The position numbers were made by a program, and so were the translations under genes. From Melolontha melolontha (lineage: Eukaryota > Arthropoda > Insecta > Coleoptera > Scarabaeidae), in assembly GCA_935421215.2 (NCBI GenBank), contig OW285239.1, forward strand, positions 84,558,434-84,622,433: 64,000 nucleotides of DNA. Direction: 5' to 3'. Numbering within the stretch: the stretch's first letter is position 1; every line of letters starts with the position of its first letter. The notes beneath the pieces were generated by a model, which did not search any database, had not been told where the DNA came from, and saw only the letters and a list, made by a program, of their open reading frames with translations. Shown in pieces: positions 11,225 through 21,441 of this stretch.

Positions 11225-12998
11225 CCGGGTGGGCCACATAAAGTGTTACAGAGCAATAGCACTCAAACGATTATTCATTTCGAAAAATGTTTCAGACAAA
11301 AGTTTCAGTGATCGGGAAGGCGGTCATACTGGGCCACCCAGTTTTTGATCGGTGTAGGCGTAGAAGCTACGTCAATGTCAAGTCCAATTTTTTAAATGGA
11401 ACCATGTATTTTCTTTTCAATCAAATTATTACTGATTTTAAGACGAATTCATCGACCTACAACACAAGGTCATTCTAGTCACGCAAAGTATGAAAATAGT
11501 CGAAAAATCGAAAAATATCGGAATAATCAGCATCAACTGTCAACGCATACGGCTGTCAGTTAGTCACGCATTACCTTCTATTGTGAGTACATCGGATCGC
11601 GAAAATGAACGATTATCAAGAATATTTTGATATGTTAATGGTGCTGGGGGAATGCCGCAAACATTACAGAAACGCTGAGCAGTTGTACGCGGCTCGTTAT
11701 CCGGACAGACAACAAAAATCGCACATGGCATTTAAGCGATTAGCTGACCGTTTCTGTCGCTTCAGTACAATGAAACAAACACGAGCCAAACGTCGACCGA
11801 TTGTTGATGAAAATGCGGCTGCTATCTTAGCTTTCACTCCACATAATCCCCATGCGGGCACCAGGCAAATGGTAAGAGAGAGTGGAATTAGTCGGCGATC
11901 TGTATTAAGAATATTACATCAACACAAATTACATCCGTATTGTTGTCACTGCATCAGGATTTGAACGGCAATGATTTTCAAAATCGCGTCAATTTCTGTA
12001 ACTGGATTCGTCGAAAAATGCACACGGATGTTTCATTTTTGAGTCATGTGCTTTTTTCTGACGAAGCTAACTTCACAAATACGGGAAATGTGAATAGACA
12101 TAACATGCATTACTGGGCAAATGCGAATCCTCGATGGACGAGAACTGTACGATATCAACATCCGTGGTCCGTTAATTGTTGGGCCGGCATTGTCGGCGAT
12201 CACGTCATTGGTCCACATTTTTTTGAAGGTCACTTAAGTGGGCAAGTTTACGCAAACTTTCTGCAAAACGTACTGCCCGAATTACTGGAAGACGTGCCCT
12301 TGCTAGTTCGCATAAACATGTGGATACAACACGACGGTACACCATCCCATTATGCTCTATGTGCAAGACAAGTGATGAATGAGATTTCTGGTGAAAAATG
12401 GATTGGACGAGGCGCTACTGTTGCTTGGCCACCTCGTTCGCCAGATCTAACACTAATGGATTACTTTTTCTGGGGTTTTGTCAAAGGACACGTAATGGCG
12501 GAAGCACCTACCACGCCTGACGACATGAGAGAAAGAATACGCCGAGCATGTACCGAAATTACACCACAAATGTTGGCTAACGTTAGACGGTCGTTTCCTC
12601 GGAGAATTAACCACTGCTTACAAGCGGAGGGTGGTCACTTCGAGCATCTTCTGTAGGTAGACCCAAACCAAAGTTAGTGGATCCTTTGATGCTGATTATT
12701 CCGATATTTTTCGATTTTTCAACTATTTTCATACTTTGCGTGACTAGAATGACCTTGTGTTGTAGGTCGCTGCATTCGTCTTAAAATCTGTAATAATGTT
12801 ATTGAAAAGAAAATACATGGTTCCATTTAAAAAATTGGAGTTGACATTGACGTAGCTTCTACGCCTACACCGATAAAAAAACTGGGTGGCACAGTATGAC
12901 TGCCTTCCCGAACACTGAAACTTTTGTCTGAAACATTTTTCGATATGATTAATCGTTTGAGTGCTATTGCTCTCTAACACTTTATGTGCCCCACCCTG
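11225..12998 (+). mobile_element. Tc1/mariner-type element with about 310-bp terminal inverted repeats
   Basis: TA at 11223-11224 and 12999-13000 flank the element. Left repeat 11225-11535 and right repeat 12688-12998 are inverted and highly similar, starting CCGGGTGGGCCACATAAAG and CAGGGTGGGGCACATAAAG. Length 1,774 bp. The open frames within each terminal repeat (11287-11478 plus, 13106-12744 minus) are mirror shadows. One frameshift aside, this is among the best preserved elements in the window. Confidence 0.88.
11605..12656 (+). pseudogene. Tc1/mariner-type transposase (DUF4817 N-terminus, DDE core), one frameshift
   Basis: Cut-and-paste transposase acting on the terminal repeats of its element. 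The frame from 11605 holds the N-terminal helix-turn-helix region (YAARYPDRQQKSHMAFKRL) and GTRQMVRESGISRRSVLRIL. Near 11940 a single frameshift moves the sequence into the frame that ends at 12656. That second part holds the catalytic core: FSDEANF (first D), WIQHDGTPSH (second D) and LTLMDYFFWG (third D). By my count 41 residues separate the second and third D, more than the 34 of classical mariner. It ends in GGHFEHLL, the usual C-terminus of the group. Joined length would be near 350 residues, as expected. All three catalytic residues are present; the frameshift is the only clear lesion. The start at 11605 is the first ATG upstream of the conserved domain. Confidence 0.88.
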
Positions 12999-13021
12999 TA
13001 TATATATATATATATATATAA

Positions 13022-13560
13022 TTAGATAATTAGACCAGGAGTCTTTGCCGTTAGAACATGTATGGAAAGGATAATCGTTTTTTTTGGGGGGGGGGAAATC
13101 CAGCAAAATTAAACTCTATTACTTAAGTCAGTTCTTTATTTTTTAGCCCAATATTTCGCATCGAATTCGTATGCTTCCTCAGGGGATCAAAATTTGAACT
13201 TGTTTTTTTTTGAGAAATTACTCATATGTTTGTAATATTCTAAATTAATACAACGAATGTCAACGGACGTACACTTTTAGAATGTAATTTCGAAATAACA
13301 TTTTAAAAGTGTACGTCCGTTGACAATCGTTGTATTAATTTAGAATATTTCAAACATATGAGTAATTTCTCCAAAAAAAAACAAGTTCAAATTTAGATCC
13401 CCTAAGGAAGCATACGAATTCGATGCGAAATATTGGGCTAAAAAATAAAGAACTGACTTAAGTAACAGAGTTTAATTTTGCTGCTGGATTCCCCCCCCCC
13501 CCAAAAAAAAAAGATTATCCTTTTCATACATGTTCTAACGGCAAAGACGCCTGGTCTATA
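13022..13560. repeat. About 540-bp palindrome with a hammerhead-like core in each arm
   Basis: Arms 13022-13285 and 13297-13560 are inverted repeats with an 11-base centre. The right arm on the plus strand reads CCTAAGGAAGCATACGAATT followed by CGATGCGAAATATTGGGC; the left arm, on the minus strand, has CCTGAGGAAGC. Both contain a GCAT/ATGC stem then GAAAT, resembling hammerhead stem II with a CTGAGGA box. G and C runs lie near both outer ends. No coding sequence. A fragment of the family lies at 6475-6615. Confidence 0.7.
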
Positions 13561-13735
13561 TATATATAATGGAAATTTTGTGAACGACATATCCGCCCGA
13601 AATGTGCAAATTTCACTTTTTTTACAGTTTTTATAGTTCATCAGTGTACATTATCCGGAGATAGACATGACTATCACTTCTATACTACGTGCATATATAC
13701 GAACTGTAATTATGTATATATAGTATATTAAATTA
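13560..13735 (-). repeat. Hammerhead repeat fragment (mirror of 11060-11224)
   Basis: Inverse of the left-arm fragment: GAAATTTTGTGAACGACAT, TTCATCAGTGTACATTATCC and CACTTCTATACTACGTGCAT are recognisable. The core box TTCATCAG is present but stem I is mutated. Confidence 0.6.
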
Positions 13736-13736
13736 G

Positions 13737-15525
13737 ACGGCAATTTAAGGTCTGCTTTACTTTGATATGTATATATTTAAATCAATCTTACATGCTTCGA
13801 CACATAGTGCCCTTTTCAATGAAATTGAAAATATAAATGGCAGTATATCAATGTCAAACTTATATATCTGTAGTTGTCATGGATAAAATTCAAATATTCA
13901 AAGATACATTCAAGGTTAATAATAATAATTCACGCCACAGAACTTTCGACAAAATATGCTATGAATTTTGGTTTTTATATTAACTGCACCACCATCCACA
14001 ACTAATCTACCCAACTAGGATACTCAGAGTCGGTTTATTTCCAAAGAATGGGACTTCTTTCTTCTCAGGGTTCCAATCGGAAATACGTGGAACTGGAATA
14101 TTACTAGGCGCCAGTCAAATGGATTTGACAAGTATAATGTTTATTTTATTTTCAGAGTTACTTTTTAAATAATAAATGCGCAGAAAAGAGGTTTAATAAA
14201 TGAAATGAGCATAAGATCAAATTTAAATGAATATTTAATACAAAAAAAATCAAAAAAGAAAAAAAACTATCTTTATAGAGTATAAAGATTAATATTACAT
14301 CATTTAACAATATTCAAAGAGGTAAAACAATTCACTGATTATGAACGCTACGTGAATTAAAAGTTCCTCTATGACTTCCGAACAAACTTATTTTAAAATA
14401 ATAATAAAGATTGTTTTTAATTTCTCCCCAGAGAAACACACTGTAAAAACTTGAAAACACGATCAAAATCTAACATATGCGCGCTCACATGTAACAAAAA
14501 ATACCCTTGATATCCAAACGAAATAAAATTTTACAATTATATTTTTTTATACGTAGAAATTTTAAAAATATTCTTTATCATATATTCTTACTAATAATAA
14601 TAAATCTCTTAATAACAATATTGAGTACAATATAAATATCTTATAATATTAATCAAAATTTTTATATCATAAAATTTTAAAAAAACTAACAGTTTTTAAG
14701 GAGACCTACAAGACACGTTGTTAATCAAGAAATCAACAGTTACGAGAATACAATCTCGTAGAATATACGGGAATTGAATATCAAATACATCAACAACTAA
14801 TTAACTCAATAAACTCAACCCGAATTTAATTAAAAATATAAATATATTTTTTAAAGAAATAGAACGTTCTTGTTTAAAGGTATAACTTGATCTCCCCATC
14901 AATACTTCGCTATAGCTTTAACATAAAATCGACCTTCAATAATACAAGTTTTTGCTCTAGCACATATAAAAACATATCGGATATACAATCAAGTTCAAAA
15001 ATAATGGTACAGTTATTGTAAATAAATTTTTAAATATAATTTAGGGAAAAATCCATAACAATATGTTATTATATAAATATTTATCATATATTATTTAAAT
15101 ATCTGTACACTGGCTTATCATGCTGACAGTTCTGTGTTTATATCCCTGACAGGGCTGTCCGAGCATGTTTTCGTGTTTTCCTTTTCGTTCAAGGTGAATG
15201 TCGACAGCTTAAGATCTTAAGTCGCTCCACTGGCGCAGACATAATAACAACTCATGACTTGCCAATCCCCCGTAATTGACGTCTTGCTTGTTGTCAAAAG
15301 TTCTTTGGCATAAATTATTATTATTAAACTTGAATGTATTTTTGAATATTTTAATTTGATCCATGGCAACTACAAATATATAAGTTTGACATTGAGATAC
15401 TGTCACTTATATTTTTAATTTCTTTGAAAAAGTGAATATGTGTCGAAACATTGTTTTAAATATATATATATCAAAGTAAAACAGACCTTAAGTCGCCGAC
15501 TAATTTAATCTACTATAACATACAA
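13737..15525. mobile_element. Non-autonomous PLE-derived unit with inverted ends (right arm)
   Basis: PLE end at 13737-13956, a Gypsy LTR, a PLE body segment (about 15105-15290) and an inverted PLE end at 15300-15510. It is the mirror of the left-arm unit but keeps the full LTR. Confidence 0.65.
13957..15060 (-). repeat. Gypsy solo LTR, about 1.1 kb
   Basis: Begins (minus strand) TGTTATGGATTTTTCCC and ends TTCATAGCA. Shares CCACCATCCACAACTA, TACCCAACTAGG and TACTAGGCGCCAGT with both LTRs of the Gypsy element at 51009-57447. No internal Gypsy sequence accompanies it, so it is a solo LTR, probably left by recombination between two LTRs. Confidence 0.8.
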
Positions 15526-15574
15526 AGGTCAGGAAATAATTATCTATATATATATATATATATATATATATAGC

Positions 15575-15700
15575 CTAAATAGCCTGGCAGTTAATTTATG
15601 GAATATTAACATTTGAAAATTTATAGACATGGATTCGCAAGGAACACTGTGAAGTACAAGTTACTTGTAATAACACGAGGACGTATATAGATATATATAT
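15575..15700. repeat. Short dispersed repeat shared with 27638-27697
   Basis: AGCCTAAATAGCCT followed by AATTTATGGAATATTAACAT occurs here and at 27638-27697. It lies next to a (TA)n tract. Identity of the parent element is unknown. Confidence 0.45.
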
Positions 15701-15819
15701 ATATGTAAGAGAAGGGGTGAAAGATACATCTGAGTAATGCCTTCAGACAAAAAAAATCTCTTTCCATTATTCACGTAATAACGACAAAATGATTTCCACC
15801 ATTGCAAATAACAGATTTA

Positions 15820-16828
15820 CATTTTTTATGGATATAATTTTGGCTGAGGCTAGGAACGTTTCGAAAGACGTCGCCCTCAAAGATCAGGCAGAGTGCAACA
15901 AGCAGAAGAGGATATTCTAAATATAGCTCAGGAAGGAAATGTATCTCAAACTACTGTATATTAAATTTTAAAGACTAATTTGCTTCATCCATAACATATC
16001 CAACGCGTGCAAAGGTTAACGAGGATATATTTGCCCGCCGAGTTGCTTTCTGTGAGTTATTTCAACACAGGGAAGTTTATCAGTCATATTCTCTTTACCC
16101 AAAAATATAAGTTAACCAAAGATGATATTTTGAATTACCATAATATTCACCATTGGGAGAACGAAATATGTTATACAGCAAGGCTCCTCGCAAGCTAGGA
16201 TATCCGTCAATGTTTGGGCAGGGTTACTAGGCGAAATCGCATCTTTATTGTAGCTCAACGTATTCGCGAGGACATAATTTTACACGCGGACATAATAACT
16301 TTCATCGCCGAATTGATGCCTTGATTAGCATTTCGTACAGCTTCTGTAAAATACTTTGTCGTTTGGTCTACATCGGTATTTATCAGTACAAACACAAATT
16401 TAAAGAAAAAGAAAAGAATATAAATAATGGCATATAAATAATTAAAAAACATGTATTTGAACACATTGCGTGGACAAAATTAACGATTTTTGTTTTATTG
16501 CAAACGTAATAATTTTATTTTAATAGAAATTTAACGTTCAAACTACGATTAGAGTAAAGGAATATTTTATATCCACAAAAAAAGAATATGACAATAATAG
16601 TGAATAATTTATTATTTGTAAAAATAAATCTAGGAATTTTATCGGTTATTGAAATTGAATTATCAACTGTATTATTCCAAGCAAAGATGACTGAATTTAA
16701 CTACATTTTGGCGACAAAAATTTTGAAATTTATGATGAATTACAAATAAATTTCTTTTTTTATTATCAGTTAGGCATTTATAGGTAATCTTCAGCTTCGC
16801 AGAGCTTTGGCGTTATCTAGCGGTAACC

Positions 16829-16831
<3 letters not shown>
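15820..16831 (+). pseudogene. Tc1/mariner-type element and transposase, internally deleted
   Basis: Plus-strand frames carry eroded transposase: a linker region around 15850-15960, HPYH-like and ELLSV around 15985-16060, a core start with ILFTQKYKLTKDDILNYHNI (about 16085-16145; the first D is lost), VNVWAGLLG at about 16206-16235, and then directly the C-terminal RRIDALI at 16298-16320. The stretch with the other two catalytic aspartates is gone. The right terminus is ...GGTAACCCTG at 16831 next to TA; a matching left terminus is not visible. A separate copy of this terminus lies at 57477-57620. The sister copy at 60907-61830 has the same DGILNYHNIHH signature. Confidence 0.75.
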
Positions 16832-16872
<41 letters not shown>

Positions 16873-16894
16873 TTCTTTTCTAAATTTCTTATAT

Positions 16895-17010
16895 ATATTT
16901 ACCTTCTTTATATTTTTAAGAAACTCTTTGATAAAGGCAATAATTTGCCGAAACATGTAAAAGTGGAATTAATTTAAATATTTAATTAAAACAGACCCTA
17001 AACCTCCGAA
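16895..17010 (+). repeat. PLE end fragment with hammerhead-like stem
   Basis: CTTTGATAAAGGCAATAATT then TGCCGAAACATGTA: a GGCA/TGCC stem followed by GAAAC. It is the same module as at 6775-6905. (TA)n tracts flank it on both sides. Confidence 0.65.
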
Positions 17011-17046
17011 TAAAGAAAATCTCCTACATATATATGTATGTAGGAG

Positions 17047-17102
<56 letters not shown>

Positions 17103-17104
17103 CT

Positions 17105-17361
17105 GACTGTTAATAAAAACAGAATTTGGGTCAATGTATCAAATAAACCGATTCGTTGCTACGTAACGTTTCGAAACTAGTTTTTTCTTCATCAGATATA
17201 ATTAAATATTTACAGATCAGCCATACAAACTAAAATATGAAAATTTACACACACTAGCAATTAACAATTCTTAAGCAGTTTTATCGACTGAAGATACCAA
17301 TACGTAGCAATAAATCGTTTTATTCGATACACTGACCCAAATTCTGTTTTTGTTAACTGTG

Positions 17362-17365
<4 letters not shown>
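17105..17365. repeat. Palindromic repeat with a hammerhead core on the minus strand
   Basis: The arms share GAATTTGGGTCA/TGACCCAAATTC and TTGCTACGTA/TACGTAGCAA in inverse, spaced about 130 bp. On the minus strand 17195-17168 read CTGATGA, then a GAAA...TTTC stem II, then GAAAC, followed by GTTACGTAGCAAC. No coding sequence. It sits between (TA)n tracts, as PLE ends elsewhere in the window do. Confidence 0.6.
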
Positions 17366-17405
<40 letters not shown>

Positions 17406-17665
17406 GGGTTTTTCTTTTGTCATTACACATGGGTATAATGCACTGATTTTTTTCGTTTGCCTTTACACATAGGCATAAATGTATGGTGGTATATAGTAGG
17501 CAACCAGTTATACACCGGAACCTACGCACAAACAATCGCTTAATCCTTAAGTAGATTGCCATGGAGAGAAAAAAAATTTTTTTAATGTCACATATTTCTC
17601 AATTTTTATTCATTACAAAAATCTTAAATATATTTTATTGAAAAATAGATAATTTATTTAAATCA

Positions 17666-18590
17666 TGGATACGTGTAGTAAAGACGAAACAGTTTTAATT
17701 ATAATGTAGTATCAGAAGAATAACAGTTTAAGGACTGTCAGAGACATGTTTTACGTTAATTATCCTAATAGGCCTATACCTTGTGCAAAGACAATTTTAA
17801 ATATTTTTAACAAATTTGAAGAAGATGGTTGTCTTTGAAATTCCCACAAAAAAATTTAATAAAATCAATCACGTGTTAACAGAAGACATAGTTAGCTATC
17901 CTGTGTTATGTAGAAGAAGGGTCTGTAGGATCGCTTTTAGGTGTAGCCGGCATCTTGGAGTATCGTACAGTTCCGGAAACACAACCCTTAAACAATTTAA
18001 ATATAAGCCATACAAGAGTTTTCAAGAGTTTTACGAGAAAGATAAAATAAAACGAACTGATTTTTGTAATATAATGTTTAATTTGCTAAATAAAAGCAAA
18101 GAAATTTTAAATAAAATAAATTTTACTGATGAAACTACATTTATCGTAAATGGTGAAGTCTACTCTCAGAATTTCCGGTTTGTATCTTATATTTAGCCAT
18201 TAAAAAATACTAAATTTTCTTTCCATTCTTCAATTACGTATTAGTCCCGTACAGATCCTCATGTTCAAAATCTAATCCGAACGCAGTACCCTCAAAAAGT
18301 CAATGTCTGGATTGGAATAATAAGCGATAGACTTATTGGCCCATTTTTTATTGACGGTAACCTCACTACAAAAGAAGTATTTGAATCTCTTGCGAAATCA
18401 CATCATTCTATCAATTGAGAAATTAAATGTTGATCAACTTTGGTTCCAAATGGCTCCGGCAGATTCGGATTTATTCTCAGAATAAATTCTGGAATAAATC
18501 CAGAACTTATTTGGAATACCCGGCGTTGCTTTCGCCTTGCTTATTGCCTTGAAAGACAAGGAGAACATTTCGAAAACTTGCTATGAACAC
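17666..18590 (+). pseudogene. Tc1/mariner-type transposase (DUF4817 N-terminus), multiply broken
   Basis: The N-terminal region lies at about 17672-17835 (SLRTVRDMFYVNYPNRP, TILNIFNKFEEDGCL). The core continues in 17816-18196 with FKYKPYK, KINFTDETTFIVNGEV (first D present), then in another frame VNVWIGIISDRLIGPFFIDG at about 18297-18357. The second catalytic motif is mutated: WFQMAPAD replaces the usual WFQQDGAPAH. About 100 bases that should hold the third D are deleted near 18480. The C-terminus GEHFENLL remains near 18560-18590. Stops, frameshifts and the deletion make it inactive. Confidence 0.82.
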
Positions 18591-18949
18591 TTTTAATATG
18601 TTGTTTTCTTTGTCTTAATTAATCCTTAGAATAAATTAATTTTTTCATTCAAACTGAGATTTTCTTTCTTTTCTAAAAATATAACCTAATTCTTAGTGGC
18701 TTTATTTTGTTTGGTATTACCCACTGTTGCCAGTATAAGTATTATTACCAAACTACATTCTAGAATACTTACGTGATAAATTTTAAGTTTTGAAATAGAT
18801 TTAAAGAGTTTCATGAAAATAATATCCCTTTGAAAGCTTAAACATTCATATCTCTAATAGTTCCTCTAATAGTTAGAAAGCATAGTGTGATGAAACCCAT
18901 TGCGCTATTTCTTTAGCTAATAGGAAAAGGCTGGATGTAATTTTATTAA

Positions 18950-19870
18950 AATAATTACTTAGATTACATATAGTTTTTTAAAATTTTTATTTAGGCATAT
19001 TATAATATTAACATTTTTCAGTTTTAGTATTGTACGCCTTTGTTCTATTATTAAACTAGCTGTACTAAACACTCTTTCACTTTCTGCTGAATTTGCTGGA
19101 ATACACATGTATTTCCAAGAACATTATTCTTAAGGTTTCAGCTCCATTCCTGTTACCTAAAAGAAAATCTAATTAAAAATGCAATTACTCTTCGTTTTTA
19201 ATTTTAACTTCCAAACTAGAAGAGGATCTACGTCCTGATTTGAATTTGGCCTGTCGAGGTATTGCTTTTTAGTTATTATTACATCGGTTGTAATTGATTT
19301 TACTTTCTGTAATTCTTTCTTGCAAAATTCTAAATAATGAAAGTGACTTTTGATGTTGACTCATGTCTGTTTTGATTACAGGCATTTGTTCCTTATTTTC
19401 AGGATCTGTTTGCTTCAGAATATTCAACGTTTCTTGTTCTAGAAAAGAAGTAGCCCCGATAGCATTTTTAGTACTACCAAAAACCTTCTCTATTAAATCG
19501 AGAGTCTCAGAGAGTTGTTAATTTAGTAACTGATCGTCCTTTATATGAAAATAATCTTGGTCTAATAGATTCCAAAAGTTTATGGCATAGTGTCTTCTCT
19601 TCCCCAATCTTTAATTCCAGTAGTGATGCTGTCAGATAATTGTAGAGTCCAAAAGTTATTGGGACTATTAAGAATTTCCCACTACTGCTTTTTAAGATAA
19701 ATTCCTCTAGTTTATAAAACCATTCATTCGTAAGATACCACGAGGCGTGATTTGTTTTTATCGTGTTACTGAAATGGCCCCAATGCGTGGGTTACGTTAG
19801 GTAATTCATTAGAAGTAATGTGAGGACATTCTATAATTTTATTATGCGGTACAATCTATTTGTACTTTTT
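18950..19870 (-). pseudogene. hAT transposase C-terminal remnant
   Basis: The minus-strand translation at about 19107-18965 reads CIPANSAESERVFSTA followed by EQRRTILKLKNVN. This is the hAT dimerisation domain signature (SSAESERVFS, then RRSRL and a final asparagine helix). Further upstream, 19620-19200, pieces such as SETLDLIEKVFG and TSFLEQETLNIL are open between stops. The element is nested in the Tc1/mariner element at 17403-20234. hAT ends and the 8-bp target duplication were not located. The N-terminal BED finger and most of the RNase-H-like core are absent. Confidence 0.75.
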
Positions 19871-19943
19871 TGTTATATTTTCTACCTTTTTTGATACACT
19901 AATTTTACTATCTTAGATATATTTCAACCTTAAAGAAATACTA

Positions 19944-20060
19944 ACCATCTTCTTTGAATTTGTTAAAAATATTTAAAATTGTCTTCGCACAAAGTATACG
20001 CCTGTTGGGATAATTAACTGTCTTAAATAAAGTACGTATTTTTCAATAAAATGTATTTAA
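19944..20060 (-). repeat. Inverted copy of the transposase 5' coding region
   Basis: Read on the minus strand this matches 17730-17829 (GTTAATTATCC, AGACAATTTTAAATATTTTT). It shows that the inverted ends of the 17403 element run into coding sequence. Downstream the copy is cut off. Confidence 0.7.
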
Positions 20061-20841
20061 TTTAAGATTTAAATATGAACGAAAAATAGAAATATTTAAC
20101 AATTTTAAAAATGTTACTGTTGTATGACCTGTTGGCTACTATGTTTCCACCATACATTTATACCTATATGTAAGATTAAATGAAAAAAAGTCATTGCATT
20201 ATAGTTATATGTAATGACAAAAGCAAAACCCGGTATATATATATATATATATATATATAATAACTTCGTGACCTTGGTATGATATGGTAAACCTAATCAG
20301 TAGGCGATCAAAGGTCTGTATATTACTTCAAAATACATGTATTTAAAAAACTCTACATGTTTCGGCTGTATACGCCTTTTTCAAGAGAATACAAAATATG
20401 AATGACAGGATATAAATGTCAAGTAATTAAGTTGCTATGGTTTAAATTATTCAAAGATACATTCTAGTAATAATAATAAATCATGCCTTAGTATTCCAAA
20501 AAATAGATAACAAGGTGTGAAAATATGTGTTGTTCGCTGCTAGCAATTTGTGTCTCCTTCTGGGTATGAACTTGTGTGTTGGTTGCTGCTGGCAGCTTGC
20601 GTCTCTCTATGGGTGTGTGGTTTTGTGTGAGAGCGTAAGTGTAGGGTTTTGTATGTCGGTGCGTTCGTGCGTGTGTTTAGTGATCGGTCGCATGAATTTA
20701 GAGAGGTCGGATAACCAGCCGTTGCGTAGGGCCGCCAACCCTTTCCCGACAACTTCTTTACAATTCCGTGCAGTACTTCGACGGTCTGACCCCCGCCCCA
20801 ACGAGGCAAGGCGCAGACAGGCGAAGCGCACCCTGTACGGG

Positions 20842-21107
20842 GTTGCTCATCGCAACTAAGGGAACACTCTTAGTGGCTACCTCGGTCGACGATGGTCACA
20901 CTTATGCCATCTTAACGTTTTCCGCCGAAGCGGGGGCATAGCACACACGTCGAACGTGTGTGTGCTGTTAACGGCAACCTAGCCAGGTTGTCGCCCAGGA
21001 CCGGTCCTAGTGGTGTGTGCATTGCGCGGCGACGAGATAGCGCCGCGTAGCATGGTTCCTCACTCTTGCTGGAAAGGCGGAATGGCACCTGACTGCCCAA
21101 CGGGCAG
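20842..21107. other. Cluster of perfect GC-rich hairpins inside the PLE arm
   Basis: In order: GTTGC/GCAAC (20842-20856), CTAAG/CTTAG (20856-20873), GCACACACGT with ACGTGTGTGT (20941-20963), CAACCT/AGGTTG (20975-20990), AGGACC/GGTCCT (20997-21008), CGCGGCG/CGCCGCG (21025-21047) and CTGCCC/GGGCAG (21093-21107). The mirror copy at 23132-23397 lies directly upstream of the reverse transcriptase start, so on its transcript these would form a structured 5' leader. Confidence 0.6.
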
Positions 21108-21441
21108 ACCCCCCTAGAGTTTTGTAGCGCATATGCTAGGCTGCAACCCAGTAGAGGACCACATCAGCAAAAAACAGAAAACAGGGATAGGCAGGGAAAA
21201 GCAAGACATGAGTTATTATTACGTATGCGCCCGTGGAGCGACTTAAGATACAAAGTTGTCGGCATTCGCTCAAAACGAGAAGGAAAACCACGAAAACCTG
21301 CTCGGACAACTAGACAGGAATCAAAACACGGAACAGTCATCATGATAAGCAAAAGTATATGATATTTAAATGATATTTAAATAACATAAGGTATATAACA
21401 AAAAAAAAAAAAAATATGATATGATAGTAAATTGTAGATCG

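Larger units (their letters stand above)
9945..15545. repeat. Large imperfect inverted duplication
   Basis: Left arm 9945-11224 and right arm 13560-15545 are inverted copies. Both contain, in mirror order, an outer PLE end, a PLE-derived internal segment, a Gypsy LTR, an inner PLE end and a hammerhead-repeat fragment. The left LTR lacks about 700 bp relative to the right. The centre (11225-13560) holds later insertions. Both arms carry the LTR at the same point, so the inversion-duplication came after the LTR insertion. Confidence 0.75.
17403..20234 (+). mobile_element. Tc1/mariner-type element with long inverted ends and a nested hAT remnant
   Basis: Termini CCGGGTTTTTCTTTTGTCAT (17403) and, inverted, CCGGGTTTTGCTTTTGTCAT (20234), each next to TA in (TA)n. 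The inverted ends extend to 17829 on the left and 19944 on the right and include the start of the transposase. A hAT remnant occupies about 18950-19870. A loose copy of the same terminus is at 25227-25300. Confidence 0.75.

Noticed and set aside
20527..20859. 110-residue frame rich in cysteine, repeated at 23712-23380, plus 89- and 74-residue frames on the other strand
   Set aside because: It exists twice only because it lies in the PLE inverted repeat. It overlaps other open frames on both strands and has no domain.
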